Positions 34,139-46,235 of a DNA stretch of 64,000 nucleotides are shown here, piece after piece. The DNA lies in contig MNCI01012718.1 of the NCBI GenBank assembly GCA_015680685.1, forward strand, positions 949,651 to 1,013,650. Direction: 5' to 3'. The notes under the pieces were generated by a model that did no database searches, had not been told where the DNA came from, and worked only from the letters and a program-made list of their open reading frames with translations. Both the position numbers and the translations under genes were made by a program. Position 1 is the stretch's first letter, and every line of letters starts with the position of its first letter. The DNA comes from Gnetum montanum. Its lineage: Eukaryota > Streptophyta > Gnetopsida > Gnetales > Gnetaceae.

Positions 34139-37100
34139 GCCACCAAAAATATCCTCTCAACATTGTCTCTCAATGGACCATACGGGGAGGTAGAAAGAGC
34201 AATCAACCCAGAATCCTTGAATTTAAATCTGTCCACCTATATCGATTTAATAGCTTCCACTCAAGAAACAACAGATTGGCCTAAAAATGTGACTAAAACC
34301 CTAGATCTAGAAGCTAATAGTATCACTGAAGATCCTCTAGTAGAAATCCCCATTACCACGATCAATGGCAAAACCAGAACATTGAAATTAAGTGCCTTAC
34401 TAGACTGGCAACTCCTAGATGACATCACTCAGGTGTTAAAAGACAACATAAAAATGTTTGCATGGTCATACACAGACATGCCAAGGTTAGACCCCAAGAT
34501 CATCCAACATAACATCATTCTTGACAAAAAAATCAAACCAGTAAAGCAAAAAGCAAGAAAGGTCACACCCGAGGTTGCATTGGCCGTCCATGCTGAAATC
34601 ACAAAACTCTACCAAGCTGGCTTCATTTGGGCTGTTGATTATTCCGATTAGGTATCGAACATTGTTGTAGTCCCTAAGAAGAACGGTAGCATACGCATAT
34701 GCATTGACTTCCGTGACCTTAACACAGCCACTATAGAGGATGACACTCCGTTACCTAGCATTGATCAACTTATTGACATAACTACTGGGCATGCACTATT
34801 GTCCTTTATGGATGGATTTTCAAGGTAAAACCAAATAAGAATCAATCCGGAACATCAACTTAGAACAACTTTCATGACACCTTGGGGTACATTTTATTAT
34901 ACAATGATGCCATTTGGCCTTAAAAATGCAGGAGCTACATGTTAACGAGCAATGACATATATATTCAGTGACTACATTCTCAATTTGCTTAATGATTATG
35001 TTGACGATATCGCAGTCAAATCTAAAACAACTGAACAACATACAAAAGATCTAGACTTAGTGCTTAAACATTGTCTCAAATATAACCTTAGACTCAATCC
35101 AAAGAAATGCATTTTTGGAGTCAAAATGGGCAAAATGATTGGTTTCCTAGTCTCCAAAACAGGGATACGAGTAGACCCCGATAAGGTTAAAGCAATAACC
35201 AATATGCAACCACCAAGAAACCTCACCGAACTACATGGCCTTCAAGGTAGAATGCAATTCATTAGATGCTTTATCAAAAAATTGACAAATAAGCTGAGAC
35301 CTATGCAACATCTATTACGAAAGAATGTACATTTCCAATGGACTCAACAATGTCAGGAAGCATTCGAAAACATAAAACAAGAGCTAACCCAACTACCGAC
35401 TGTCTATCCCCCACAAAGTGATAAACCCTTTTACATATACCTTGCAACTTCTGATGCTTCTATTGCATCAATGCTTTGTCAAAAATGTCAAGATGGAACC
35501 ATGATCCCCGTATATTACCTAAGCCATGCATTAATCACCTATGAACAACGATACAACGACGTAGAAAAATCATGCCTCACCCTCATCTTCTCCTTGAAGA
35601 AATGGTGGAATTATCTCTTCTGTAATTAGGTTTACATCATTTTCAAGGATAATGTACTCCATGCCATCACTAATAACATCTACGAGTCGAATAGGATAGC
35701 TAAGTGGAAAGAGATTATCGTAGAATTTGACTTACACTACGTTGCTCAATCTTCCACAAAAGGTCAAGCAATAGTCACACAATTAGCTGTCTCGCCAATA
35801 CATGATCAAGCAATAGTTAATCCTGAATTCCTTGATGAGAATGTCAATAGTATAGACATTGTACCTGACAACTACGAGGTGGTTCTCTATTTCGATGGAG
35901 CTTCAACCTCCCGAGGAGGGAGTGCAACGGCCATTTTTGCATATCCCTCTGGAGAAATCCAACCCTTCGCCTATCGATTAACCTTTCCTTGTACCAATAA
36001 CGTGGTAGAATATGAAGGTCTTCTTATAGGTCTTCAAATAACATTGACTTCAGGAATCTCATGTCTTGTAGTCTGAGGGGATTCACAATTAGTCATTAAT
36101 CAAGTCACTAAGGTTTACACATGCAAAGCTCTCCACTTGCAACCATATTGTGACTTGACCAAACATTTGATGAGGCAACTAGTAGAAGTGGATATACAAC
36201 ATGTTCCTAGAAGTGAAAACACCATTATTGATGCACTCGCCACACTAGCCTTAAACATGACACCCGAAATGTTCCATGCATTGCCTAGATCTATCACAAG
36301 TTGTGCTGAACCTATAATTAACATGCGTGAAGAAACGCCTATAGCATCTATTAGTACAACACATGCAATAGAATGGTACGATGACATAAAAGAGTAACTT
36401 CTACGAGGAGAACCAACACTTGAAAAATGCTCAAAAGGACGTTGTGCGAAAACGCTCCTGACAATATGCATTAATAGGGGATACTTTGTGTCGCAAATCT
36501 TAGGAAGGAATTTTGCTGGTGTGCGTTAGTAGCATTGATGGTCAAACGATTGTAGAACAAGTCCATGAAGGACTTTGTGGAGGACACATGGCACCTAAAG
36601 CAATGGCAACAAAAATTAGGCACTTAGGTTACTACTGGTCACACATGGAGTATGATTGCATCTCCAAGGTCAAAACATGTGACATTTGCCAAAAGCATGG
36701 TAATCTAATACATGTGCCACCTAACGAACTGCATACAGCATAAATCACATAGTCATTCCAAAAATGGGGATTAGACTTAATTGGACCAATAACACCATCG
36801 TCCTCTGCAGGACATAGCTTTATCATCACTGCAACTAAATATTTCACAAAATGGGTAGAAGCTATTCCCCTTAGGAAGACCACCTCAAAACACATTTGCA
36901 CTTTCATAATAGAAAATATTGTGACTCGTTTTGGTATTCCAATGACCATCGTTACTGACAATGGGTCATAGCTCAGCAGCGTAGATACTAAAAGCTTTTG
37001 TGAAATCCTTGGTATTAAACATGCATTTTCATCACCTTACTACCCACAGAGCAATGGTCAAGCAGAGGCTACAAACAAAACTATCATCATGGTGCTCACA

Positions 37101-37607
37101 AAGATGCTAAATTAGAGCAAGAAACGATGGCATGAACAATTGGTCTATGCATTGTGGGCATACTGAACAACACATTGTGCATCTATAGGTAAAACTCCAT
37201 ATAGTCTTGTATATGTATCTGAAGCTGTTTTACCTTTAGAATTACAAGTTCCCTCATTATGGATGGTTCTCTCGGGCCTCCTCGATGAAACTCAAAACAA
37301 TGGACTATGCATTGCTGACCTTGATTCAATAGAGGAGGAACGTGTGCGAACGCTTGATCAAATCGAATGGTATTAGAAATGATAACAGCAAAGACACAAA
37401 CATGATCTACAAAAATGCCCGATCAAAGAAGGAGACTTAGTCCTTAAAGCTGTACGTGCACACTCAGATAAATTCTCATCCAACTAGGAAGGGCCTTACT
37501 TAGTCACCAAGGCATACAATAATGGAGCATTCAATCTTGCTGATACGAATGGGAACGAGTTTGCTAATCCTACAAATCACTTGTACCTGAAATAGTACTA
37601 TGTCTGA
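34136..37607 (+). pseudogene. pol: C pol (RT-RNase H-RNase H-integrase), disrupted
   Basis: Homologous to D pol throughout. Domains in order: RT with FGLKNAGAT and YVDD (about 35000), degenerate RNase H, second RNase H with YFDGASTSRGG (35890), integrase with an HHCC-like segment ending CDICQKHGN (36690) and DD35E residues (GLDLIGP, VTDNGS, QSNGQAEA). One frameshift lies between 36397 and 36513, and there are more than a dozen in-frame stops, mostly at positions where D has Q, R or W. It would have performed reverse transcription and integration and cannot now be translated in full. Confidence 0.88.
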
Positions 37608-37614
37608 TAAACTT

Positions 37615-38060
37615 GAGGTACGTCATAGTCCTGGCATCATGACTTAAAACTGATACCATAGAAAAGTCCTAGAATTATGACGTAAAAATAATACCACAGA
37701 CAAGTCTTGGAATTATGACTTAAAACTGATACCATAGATAGTCCTGGCATCATGACTTAAACTGATACCATAGAAAAGTCCTAGAATCATGACTTAAAAC
37801 TGATCCCACAAAACAGTCCTGGCATCATGACTTAAAACTGATACCATAGAGCTTTGTCCAGTATGACACTAAACTACCATATCTGTCCACCATGACGTGA
37901 AACTAGCATCCAAAGTCCACTAAGACTATAAACTGGTTTGCCTCTTCAGAGTCCGCTATGACTATAAACTAGCAATGCACCGTTTGCTACGATGCTAAAC
38001 TGGCACCATCCAAAGGGGTTATAACGTAAAACTAATCCACAACAGTTTGCTAAGACTATA
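37615..38060 (+). repeat. Spacer motif block iii of C (after pol)
   Basis: A tandem array. The first part has about 40-bp units around GTCCTGGCATCATGACTTAA and GATACCATAG. The second part has GTCCAnnATGACnnTAAACT copies at about 37857-38060. It is the same motif as blocks i and ii. Confidence 0.85.
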
Positions 38061-38957
38061 AATTGGCAACATCATCGACGACCAAGAAAAATGTGAAAAG
38101 ATGTGTTGCTGCTGTTGGCTATACATGTTCCACAAAGACTCGCTACATAATTTATCTCATGGATCCTAATGAAGCTAATGTTGTTCATAATTCTGTTTTC
38201 TTTGAAAATTTCACATGGTGACTCCATCTCCTATTTTAAAGTGCTTAGTTAACCGATTCATTTGTGTTTTTTCTTATCTTCTTGAAGTTGTGTTTGTAGG
38301 ATGATACTCCTGAGGCGTTCATACATAGATGCACTTCATCGTGACGACAAGGTATCACATTCTTCCTGATGCACGTAACTGGGTTAATCAAACCATTCAT
38401 AAGTACATTCTCGACTTCTGATACATTCCTTATTTCCCCATCATGCTCCCCTTAGCCTATTCAATTACACCCCCTTGATACATTCTACTCACTTCAAAAC
38501 TCTTGATAAACTATTGCACACTGTGGCTCTCTAATTAGTTGCAACGCAAAACACAGTACATAGTACATGATGCAAAATGCAAGCGCTCAAACACGAGAAC
38601 GACACAAAAAAAAGCTCTTTCAAAAAGACCAAAAAGAAAAAGAAAAATAAAAAGAAAGACAAAATAAAGTAGAAACAAAAGAAAAGAAGAAACAAAAAAA
38701 AAGGGAAAAGAGCAAGAAAGGTCAAAGAGAAAAATGCACGGAAAAGGTCTTCGTGACCCCATTGACATCATAAACAAAATACTATTGGCTATTCTCATAC
38801 AAGCCCCAGGAAAGAAGGTAATTATCTTGGAAAATAGTTACACTTGTGTCTCAAAGAGACCATGTTGCACACCATCGCGTGGCTTTGGCTGCTCACAACG
38901 GGCCCTGTGAACACTTTTTAAGAGATTCCTGTTTCTCCAAAGAACACACCTCCTATG
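38061..38957 (+). other. 3' untranslated part of C before D
   Basis: No ORF of note. An A-rich purine run occupies 38605-38720. The last five bases CTATG (38953-38957) are the TSD of D. C resumes at 56182. Confidence 0.6.
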
Positions 38958-40403
38958 TGTGCCGACCGAAATCGTCGGTGCCAGGCTGGAATGAAACGAG
39001 CACCGAAAGATCCACGGACAAACACAGTCGACCCTGCCTCCGCTTGAGGGCAAGCTGGAACGGACGAAGGCAGAGTGCCTTGAATGGTCCACGTGCGGAT
39101 CAAACAAGGACTTCCCCGAGCGCCGCCGAAGCGTTATACGCTGGGTTATACGTAAACGGACCGTAACAGTGGAACAGGCGCAGAGCGTGAACGTAAGGGA
39201 CCTAAATAGAGTAGGGCGTAAACAGCGTAAACAAGAATAGGCACAGCGTAAGCGTATAGAGACGTGGGCAGCGTGAACAGCGTGTATAGATGTAGGGCGT
39301 GAACAAAAGTAGACAGTGAACAGTGGGCGTAAACGGGGGAAGACAGCGATGACGTAGGCGGACGTGGGTGAAGCATGGGCCAAATTGACGTAAAACTGTA
39401 GAAGAACTTACAACAGGCGTAAACAATGGGTGTCCACGGACGCAGACGGAGCGTGGAGCGCGAACGTAAACAACCGTAAACGAAGCGTGAGCCAAATTAA
39501 TGTAAAACTGTAAAAGAACTCGTAACAAGCGTAAGCAATAGATTACAGAATTAAAATGTTGTGCACCGGTCTAATGCAGTTGTGTAGGACAAGGCGGACG
39601 TAAAGCCCCGGTGGACGCAGGGACGCCGCTGGCTGACACGGTAGGCGGAGCGCGGATTATGCTCGGCGTAAAGGACTTCCAGCGTAAGCGTAAGCGTAAG
39701 GGGGTTTCTGCAGCGTAATTGCTTTCGGTCGGCTCTCGTAAATTTTCGCGGCCTCGTAAATGTGGAAAACTGGGCTATTTATAGGGGTAGGGTTACCGGG
39801 AAAATCGGACTGGGCGACACATGGCGTTTAGACTGGGCGTTACAACTTAGAAACATGGTATACGCTGGGCGTATATGCTACATCAGGCCAGCGTGTACGC
39901 TGGGCGTATACGCTGGACTTGCTGAATGAATTCGGATGGATGCTAGCGTACACGCTGGGGCGTATACGCTGATGGATGCCGGCGTACACGCTGGGGCGTA
40001 TACGCTGATGGATGCCGGCGTACACACTGGGGCGTATACGCTGATGAATGTTGGGCGTATACACCGGGCGTATACGCCGAAGGGTGTCCACTTGCTTCAA
40101 TCCTTGCTCTTCGGTGTAATCTTCATGCTGCCATTGGAGATCTTGTCGTCGAGCGTGTGCATCTGCCGTACTCGGGCGTGTACGCCGGAGAGCCGGGCAT
40201 AGACGCTGGGCATATACCCCGGGCGTAGATGCCGGGCGTATACGCTGGGCGTATACGCTGGCACAACACTTGGTAAAAACCAGGTGTTTCAATTCTCAAA
40301 ATTGCCCTGTGTGACTTCAAATGTAGCCAAATTCGCCTGTGGGTCATGGGGATCTGCTTCTTATCAAACAGATGCTAAACTCAAAGATTTTTGTGGTGTT
40401 TCA
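38958..40403 (-). mobile_element. 3' LTR of D
   Basis: 1,446 bp, minus TGAAACACCACAAAAATC (40403) to GTCGGCACA (38958). U3 has the GCGTATACGC array (39855-40260). TATA is CTATAAATAG at about 39775-39786. R/U5 has many GCGTAAAC and GCGTGAAC units. It differs from the 5' LTR by scattered transitions and small repeat-number changes. Confidence 0.9.
39855..40260 (-). repeat. GCGTATACGC palindrome array in U3 of D (3' LTR)
   Basis: The 10-bp perfect palindrome GCGTATACGC and one-base variants occur about a dozen times. Part is a tandem repeat of about 36 bp (39945-40055) carrying GCGTACACGCTGGGGCGTAT. The 5' LTR has the same array at about 55660-56040. Confidence 0.85.
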
Positions 40404-40416
40404 TTGGCCCCTCTTT
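40404..40416 (-). other. Polypurine tract of D
   Basis: Minus AAAGAGGGGCCAA adjoins the LTR start. C has AAAGAGGAGCCAA at 56489-56501. Confidence 0.8.
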
Positions 40417-41375
40417 GTTGACGCTTGGAGGAATCGACCCGAGGAGCGTCGACAAAGAAGCGCAAAACACCATAAGCGACTTGATAAAAGCTTTGTCCCT
40501 TGCCACTTGACCGGACATCATCGTACTGTGTTCAGTGGTGAATGGGATTGAAAGGGCAAGGTTGGTAATTGGCATGAGGGAAGGGATCGTGGGGATTGGT
40601 GGCTGCCCAAGGGATCATGCCGGGGAAAATGGGATGCTCTGATGTGTGGCATGCCAGTCCTCGTCGATAGCCATCTTTTGGCAGACTCAGGATTCAGGTA
40701 TGCGATGTGCGTCCTTTGGTGGAACAGTGCTCTTGGTGATTTTTTAAGAGTACCGGTTGTCACTACCAAAGCCACGGGGTAATGTTTTGCATTCTTTGGA
40801 GGAACAGCTCCCCTCTTTGGGGAAACTGTGAGCGAAGAGCCAAAGCCATGCGATAGGATGTTTCTTGACTGCTTTTGACATGAGTACGTGTTTTCAAGAC
40901 CGATACCTTCCCACCTGGGGCTTATATGGGAAGTGCCAAGGATCCCGTTTTTTTTTGTTTGAAGTTTGTCCTTGTACTCAGGCGCGAATATTGTGTTCTG
41001 TGTGTCACGACTAATGCGATGTTTTGCAGTGGGCCATAGTTTGGTAAACAGATGGTGGGCTTTCAGGGAATGGGAATGCACGGGTTAACGGTTCGATTTA
41101 GTCCTGCCAGGTGGACAAATGGACATTGCCTCATCTTGTTGCCTATGATGAAACGCACTCTCATACGAGAACTTCCGAGCGTCATCCTGCAAACATAACT
41201 CCAAAGAGACAGGAAAACCATGAGTGAATCAATGAGTTTAGATTTAGACAGCTGCAGGTGAATAAAAATATTTGGGCGATTCTGAGTGTTGAATAAGAAT
41301 GTCGACCATGCTGATGAGGGATGCAATGATCCCGATGAATGAATGTGGCTGTGGAATGAGGAGCCGAAGATGAAC
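40417..41375 (-). other. 3' untranslated part of D
   Basis: Non-coding sequence between the motif block and the polypurine tract. The ORF 40518-41081 on the minus strand has no homologue in C and no domain that I recognise. I treat it as chance. Confidence 0.5.
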
Positions 41376-41377
41376 GC

Positions 41378-41725
41378 GCCAGTTTATAGTCTTAGCGGAC
41401 TATCATGGGTTAGTTTTGTGTCGTAACCCGTTGGACATTGCCCGTTTAGCGTCGTGGCAGACGTTACGTTGCCAGTTTTAAGTCTTAGCGGACCATGAAG
41501 AGGCGAGGTAGTTTATAGTCTTAGCGGACTCGGTGGTGTTAGTTTGAAGTCATAACCCAGGACTGATCTGTGGTATCAGTTTATAGTCGTGATTCCAGGA
41601 CTAGTCTGTGGTATCAATTTATAGTCATGACTCCAGGACTAATCTGTGGTATCAGTTTATAGTCATGATTCCAGGACTAATCTGTGGTATCAGTTTATAG
41701 TCATGATTCCAGGACTAATCTGTTC
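41378..41725 (-). repeat. Spacer motif block iii of D (after pol)
   Basis: In window orientation, copies of AGTTTATAGTCTTAGCGGAC (41380, 41510) are followed by about five 38-bp units built on AGTTTATAGTCATGATTCC and AGGACTAATCTGTGGTATC (41540-41720). Confidence 0.88.
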
Positions 41726-41737
41726 CTGAATTCGAAT

Positions 41738-44700
41738 TTATGTATAGAACGGTTTTAGGAATAAGTGATTGGTTGGATTTGCAAACTCTTTTCTGTCCAT
41801 GTCAGCCAGCTTGAAAGCTCCGTTGTCGAATGCTTTGGTGACCAGATAAGGCCCTTCCCAGTTGGCTGAGAACTTATCCGGGTGTTCCCGAACAGCCTTT
41901 AGCACGAGGTCTCCTTCTTTGATGGGGCGCTGACGAATGTCATGTCGGTGTCGTTGCCGTTGTTGTTTCTGGTACCATTCAATCTGATCGAGTGCGCGTA
42001 CGCGCTCTTCCTCCACTGAGTCGAGGTTAATGATACGCAGATCATTGTTTTGCCCATCGTCGAGAAGTCCGGAAAGTGTGATCCTTAGAGATGGTACCTG
42101 TAATTCCAAAGGTAAAACAGCTTCTGAACCGTAAACAAGACTGTATGGGGTTTTACCTGTCGAAGTGCGGTGTGTAGTACGGTACGCCCACAATGCATAC
42201 ACCAGTTGTTCGTGCCATCTTCGTTTGCTTTGGACAAACACCTTTTTGAGTAATGTGATAATCGTCTTATTTGTTGCTTCCGCCTGCCCATTGCTCTGAG
42301 GATAATAAGGGGATGAAACCGAATGCTTGATCCTTAGAGTATCACAAAACGTTTTGGTCTCGGCACTACTGAATTGTGGCCCATTGTCAGTGATGATTGT
42401 CATGGGAATGCCAAAACGGGTTACAATGTTTTCGAGGATGAAGTGGCACACTTGTTTAGAAGTAGTTTTGCGAAGGGGTGCCACTTCTACCCATTTCGTG
42501 AAGTATTCGGTTGCAGTTATGATAAAGCCATGCCCAGCAGAAGATGTGGGCGTTATCGGGCCAATGAGGTCCAGTCCCCACTTCCTGAAGGGCCATGTGA
42601 TTTGTGTTGTGTGCAACTCATTTGGTGGGATATGAATGAGGTTACCGTGTTTTTGACAGATACTGCATGTTTTGACCTTGGATTGACAGTCGTGTTCCAT
42701 GTGTGGCCAGTAATAGCCTAAGCATCTTATTTTTGTTGCCATTGCTTTTGGTGCGATGTGTCCCCCGCATATTCCGTCGTGTACCTGTTCGGCAATTGTT
42801 TGGGCTTCGGTACTATTGACGCATGTTAATAGTATACCTTCGTAGGATCGGCGACACAATGTGTCCCCTACTATTGTGTATTGTTTAGAATGCTTACGTA
42901 CTGCATCTTTTTGTGCGCTGGTTAAGTGCTGTGGCGTTTCACCGCGCAGAAGGTATTCCTTTACGTCGTCGTACCATTCATTAGCGTGTGTCGTACTGAC
43001 AGATGCGATTGGTAACATGTCGAGAGTGTTGGTTATGGGCTCAACACAACTGGTTACAGAGCTTGGTAATGCGTGAAACATGTCAGGGGATATATTTTGT
43101 GCCAAGGTTGCCAATGCGTCTGCAATGGTATTGTCGTTCCTAGAGATATGCTGGACATCAACATTTTCGAATTGTTTAAGTAAGTGCTTGGCCAAATCAC
43201 AGTATGGTTGTAAGTGTTGCGCTTTGCACGTGTAGACGTCTGTGACTTGGTTTACGACTAGTTGTGAGTCCCCTCTGACTACAAGCCGTGTAATGTCCGA
43301 GGCTAGTGCGGCCGCGAGACCCCTGAGAAGACCTTCATACTCTGCTACGTTGTTAGTACAATGGAAGTTGAAGCGATAGGCGAAAGGTTTAATTTCTCCA
43401 GATGGGTATGTGATTACAGCGGCAACGCTCCCTCCTCGAGAGGTGGATGCCCCATCAAAATTTAGGATCGCATCATAGTCGTCTGGCACCGTGTCTATTG
43501 TATTTACGTTCTCGTCTGGGAACTCGGGTTCTATCGTACCTGGATCATGTGTTGGCGATGTGGTCATTTGATTTGCTATGGCTTGGCCCTTTACGGATGA
43601 TTGTGCTACGTAGCGTAGGTCGAACTCAGCTATGATGGCCTTCCAATGGGCTATCCTGCTCGATTCGTAGATGTTCCCAGTTATAGCTCTGAGTACGTTA
43701 TCTTTGCAAATTATGTTAACTTGATTTTGGAAAAGATAATGTCGCCATTTCTTTAAAGAGAAGACTAGCGCTAAACACGACTTTTCTACGTCGGTGTATC
43801 TTTTCTCGTGAGCAACCATTGCATGACTCAGGTAGTATACGGGGACCTCAGTTCCGTCATCTCGTTTCTGGCACAACATGGAGGCGATTGATGATTCTGA
43901 TGTAGCCAGGTAGATGTAAAACGACCTGTCGTTTTTGGGTGGGAATACGGTGGGTAACCGAGCGAGTGCTGTTTTAACATTGTCAAATGCTTCTTGGCAC
44001 TGCGGGGTCCATTCAAAGTGGGCATTTTTGCGTAGCAGGTGGTTCATAGGTGTGAGTTTTCCTGTCAAATTTTCTATGAACCTCCTGATGAACTGTAACC
44101 GACCCTGTAGCCATCGAAGTTCGGTTAGATTGCTAGGTGGTTTTAGGTTTGTAATGGCCTTAACCTTATCAGGGTCTACCCGTATCCCTGCCTCTGAGGC
44201 TACGAATCCAAGCATTTTACCTGTTTTGACGCCGAAGACGCATTTCTTTGGGTTAAGCCTTAGTTCGTACTTTAGGCAACGTTCTAACACTAAATCAAGA
44301 TCCTGTACGTGTTGTTCTGACGATTTTGACTTAACTACTATGTCATCTACATAATCATTGAGCGAGTGTAAGATGTAATCACTAAAGATGTATGTCATCG
44401 CCCTTTGATACGTGGCCCCAGCGTTCTTGAGACCAAAAGGCATCATTGTGTAACAAAAGGTTCCCCAAGGTGTCATGAAAGTAGTTCGGAGCTGGTGTTC
44501 TGGATTGATACGTATCTGGTTATATCCCGAGAACCCATCCATAAAGGATAACAGAGCGTGCCCAGTGGTTGAGTCAACTAGTTGATCAATGCTACGTAAG
44601 GGGAAGTCATCCTTTATGGTTGCTACGTTAAGGTCCTGGAAGTCAATGCACAGGCGGATACTCCCGTTCTTCCTTGGAACTATAACCATATTTGATACCC

Positions 44701-45214
44701 ATTCGGCGTAATCAATAGCCCTAATGAAACCAGCTTGGTAGAGCTTAGTAATCTCATTACGAACTGCTAATGCCACCTCGGGTTTGACCTTTCGTGCTTT
44801 CTGTTTTACTGGCCTTAGTTTTGGGTCAAGGATGATGTTGTGCTAGACGATACGAGGGTCTAATCCGGGCATGTCTGTATAGGACCACGCGAATGCTTTC
44901 ATATTGTCCCTAAGTACGTTTTCGACATCTTTGGCTAGACATGGTTCTAGTAATGCACTTAACTTTAGAATTTTAATCTCCCCATCAGGCATGGTGATGG
45001 GAGTTTCGGTTAGGGGATCTTCAGTAATGTTTTCGGCCTCAATGTCGAGGGACTTTGTCATTCCCTCATACTCGTCAACTGTTTGCTGTGTTGAGGCTAT
45101 TGTCACGTCGTTTGCTGATGAGCTCACATAAACGAGATTCACATCAATATTCCTTTCAACCGTGCCGTATGGTCCATCAATGACCAACGGCTTGATTAAG
45201 CACTTGCAATCCAT
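41738..45214 (-). CDS. pol: D pol: RT, two RNase H domains, integrase
   Basis: 1,158 codons from ATG 45214 to TAA 41738, with a single in-frame TAG (44843-44845) where C has glutamine. RT has FGLKNAGAT and YVDD (about residues 288-291). The classical RNase H (about 430-550) has lost its first acidic residue. A second, archaeal-type RNase H starts near residue 583 (NFDGASTSRGG, GDSQLV, ADALATLAQ). This dual arrangement is diagnostic of the Tat lineage. Integrase has H-X6-H, CSICQKH and the DD35E residues (GLDLIGP, ITDNGPQF, NGQAEA), then a C-terminal EGPYLV block and no chromodomain. Pol is 5.2 kb away from, and in a different frame to, gag-protease. The ATG was chosen because it aligns with C and follows a splice-acceptor-like site. 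Confidence 0.92.
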
Positions 45215-45224
45215 TAGGCAAGTT

Positions 45225-45262
45225 CCTGTCAATAAATGGAGAGCTTGGTAAGATAGCGGAGG
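45225..45262 (-). promoter_or_regulatory. Possible sense 3' splice site before D pol
   Basis: On the minus strand a pyrimidine-rich segment ends in TTATTGACAG (AG at 45227-45226), 11 nt before the pol ATG. It aligns with TTGGTAG in C. Ogre elements, which also belong to Tat, splice out an intron between protease and RT, so a similar mechanism is possible. No convincing donor was identified. Confidence 0.4.
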
Positions 45263-45309
45263 TCGCCACTCTTTAGTGTGCATGCATAAAAATGAGTTAA
45301 CGCGACCGT

Positions 45310-45445
45310 GAAATGGCAGTTTAATGCCTTACCGGGCAACGATCGGCAGTTTAATGCCTTACCGGGCAACGATCGGCAGTTTAATGCCTTACCGGGTAAC
45401 GATCGGTAGTTTAATACCTTACCGGGCAACGATCAGCAGTTTAAT
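45310..45445 (-). repeat. Spacer motif block ii of D (between pol and antisense gene)
   Basis: Five copies, about 30 bp apart, of AGTTTAATGCCTTACCGGGC in window orientation, joined by AACGATCGGC. C has two copies at the equivalent place. Confidence 0.9.
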
Positions 45446-45562
45446 GCCGAAATTTGTATCTTGTGTGGTTTGTGTGTAATTTTTATACATTGTTTTGAAA
45501 AAATTCAAATTGAATTCGAAAAGGCACGAAAAACGAGGCAAAAAGGTGAGAAAAATGGAAAA

Positions 45563-45630
45563 GCGGCGGCGGCGGCGGCAGCATCAGCGTCAGCGTCAGC
45601 GTCAGCGTCAACGCGCTATAAAAGGGGAAA
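45563..45630 (+). promoter_or_regulatory. TATA promoter of the D antisense gene
   Basis: Five GGC triplets, then about five AGCGTC hexamers (45583-45612), then TATAAAAGGGG (45617-45627). The antisense ATG is about 180 bp downstream, and intermediate sequence holds AGCGTAGACGC units. It sits just beyond motif block ii and faces away from pol. Confidence 0.7.
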
Positions 45631-45659
45631 AGGAGCGTCATTTTGTTATTTGACTTTCG

Positions 45660-46235
45660 GAGCGTGAGCGTAAACTGTGAGCGTAACCCCAGAGTAGACG
45701 CCGAGCGAAACCCCAGCGTAGACGCCGCGAGAGAACCCCAGCGTAGACGTCGCGAGAACCCCAGCGTAGACGCTGCACGCAGACCACAGCGTAGACGCCG
45801 AGATGGGTAGAGGCAAAGAAATGGTGGTCTGAGGACAGAAAGGACTCGAACTCAAGTTCGCGGAGGAGAGTGAGGCGATGCTGCAGTGCCTACCCCGCCC
45901 GAGCGTCCCCGCATGGCCCGGATCTTCTGGCAGGTAGGCCTCTGACCCTGTCTTCATTGATTCTATTTTCTTTGCAGCGTACAGTTGGCGTAGGGTTTCG
46001 GCGTATACGTCGAGCGTGTAGGGTTTAGAGTAATGTCGGCGTAGACGCCGCGTGTGTTATTTTCGGCGTATGGCTTCGTTTCTGTTTTTGCTGTTTTTGG
46101 CGTGAAGGGCCGAGCGTAACTGTTTTTTCGTACGCCCAGCGTATACGCCGAGCATAACTGTTTTTTCGTACGCCCGGCGTATACGCCGAGCGTAATTATT
46201 TTTCCGTACGCCCGGCGTATACGCCGAGCGTAACC
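45660..46235 (+). repeat. GCGTAgACGC and GCGTATACGC arrays around exon 1 of the D antisense gene
   Basis: CCCAGCGTAGACGC repeats lie in the 5' untranslated region (45690-45802). GGCGTATACGCCGAGCGTAA repeats lie in intron 1 (46135-46230). The core is the same palindrome as in the U3 of D. Confidence 0.8.

Noticed and set aside
38838-39383. ORFs in the LTRs of D (also 54729-55187)
   Set aside because: They occur twice because the LTR is duplicated and consist of repeat-derived sequence. No coding evidence.
39855-40260. Regular repeats that might be a CRISPR array
   Set aside because: Repeats are short palindromes within an LTR of a plant retrotransposon, spacing is irregular, and no cas-like gene exists.
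40518-41081. 187-codon ORF in the D 3' region as a sense accessory gene
   Set aside because: No corresponding ORF in C and no recognisable domain. Length is not exceptional for GC-richer sequence.
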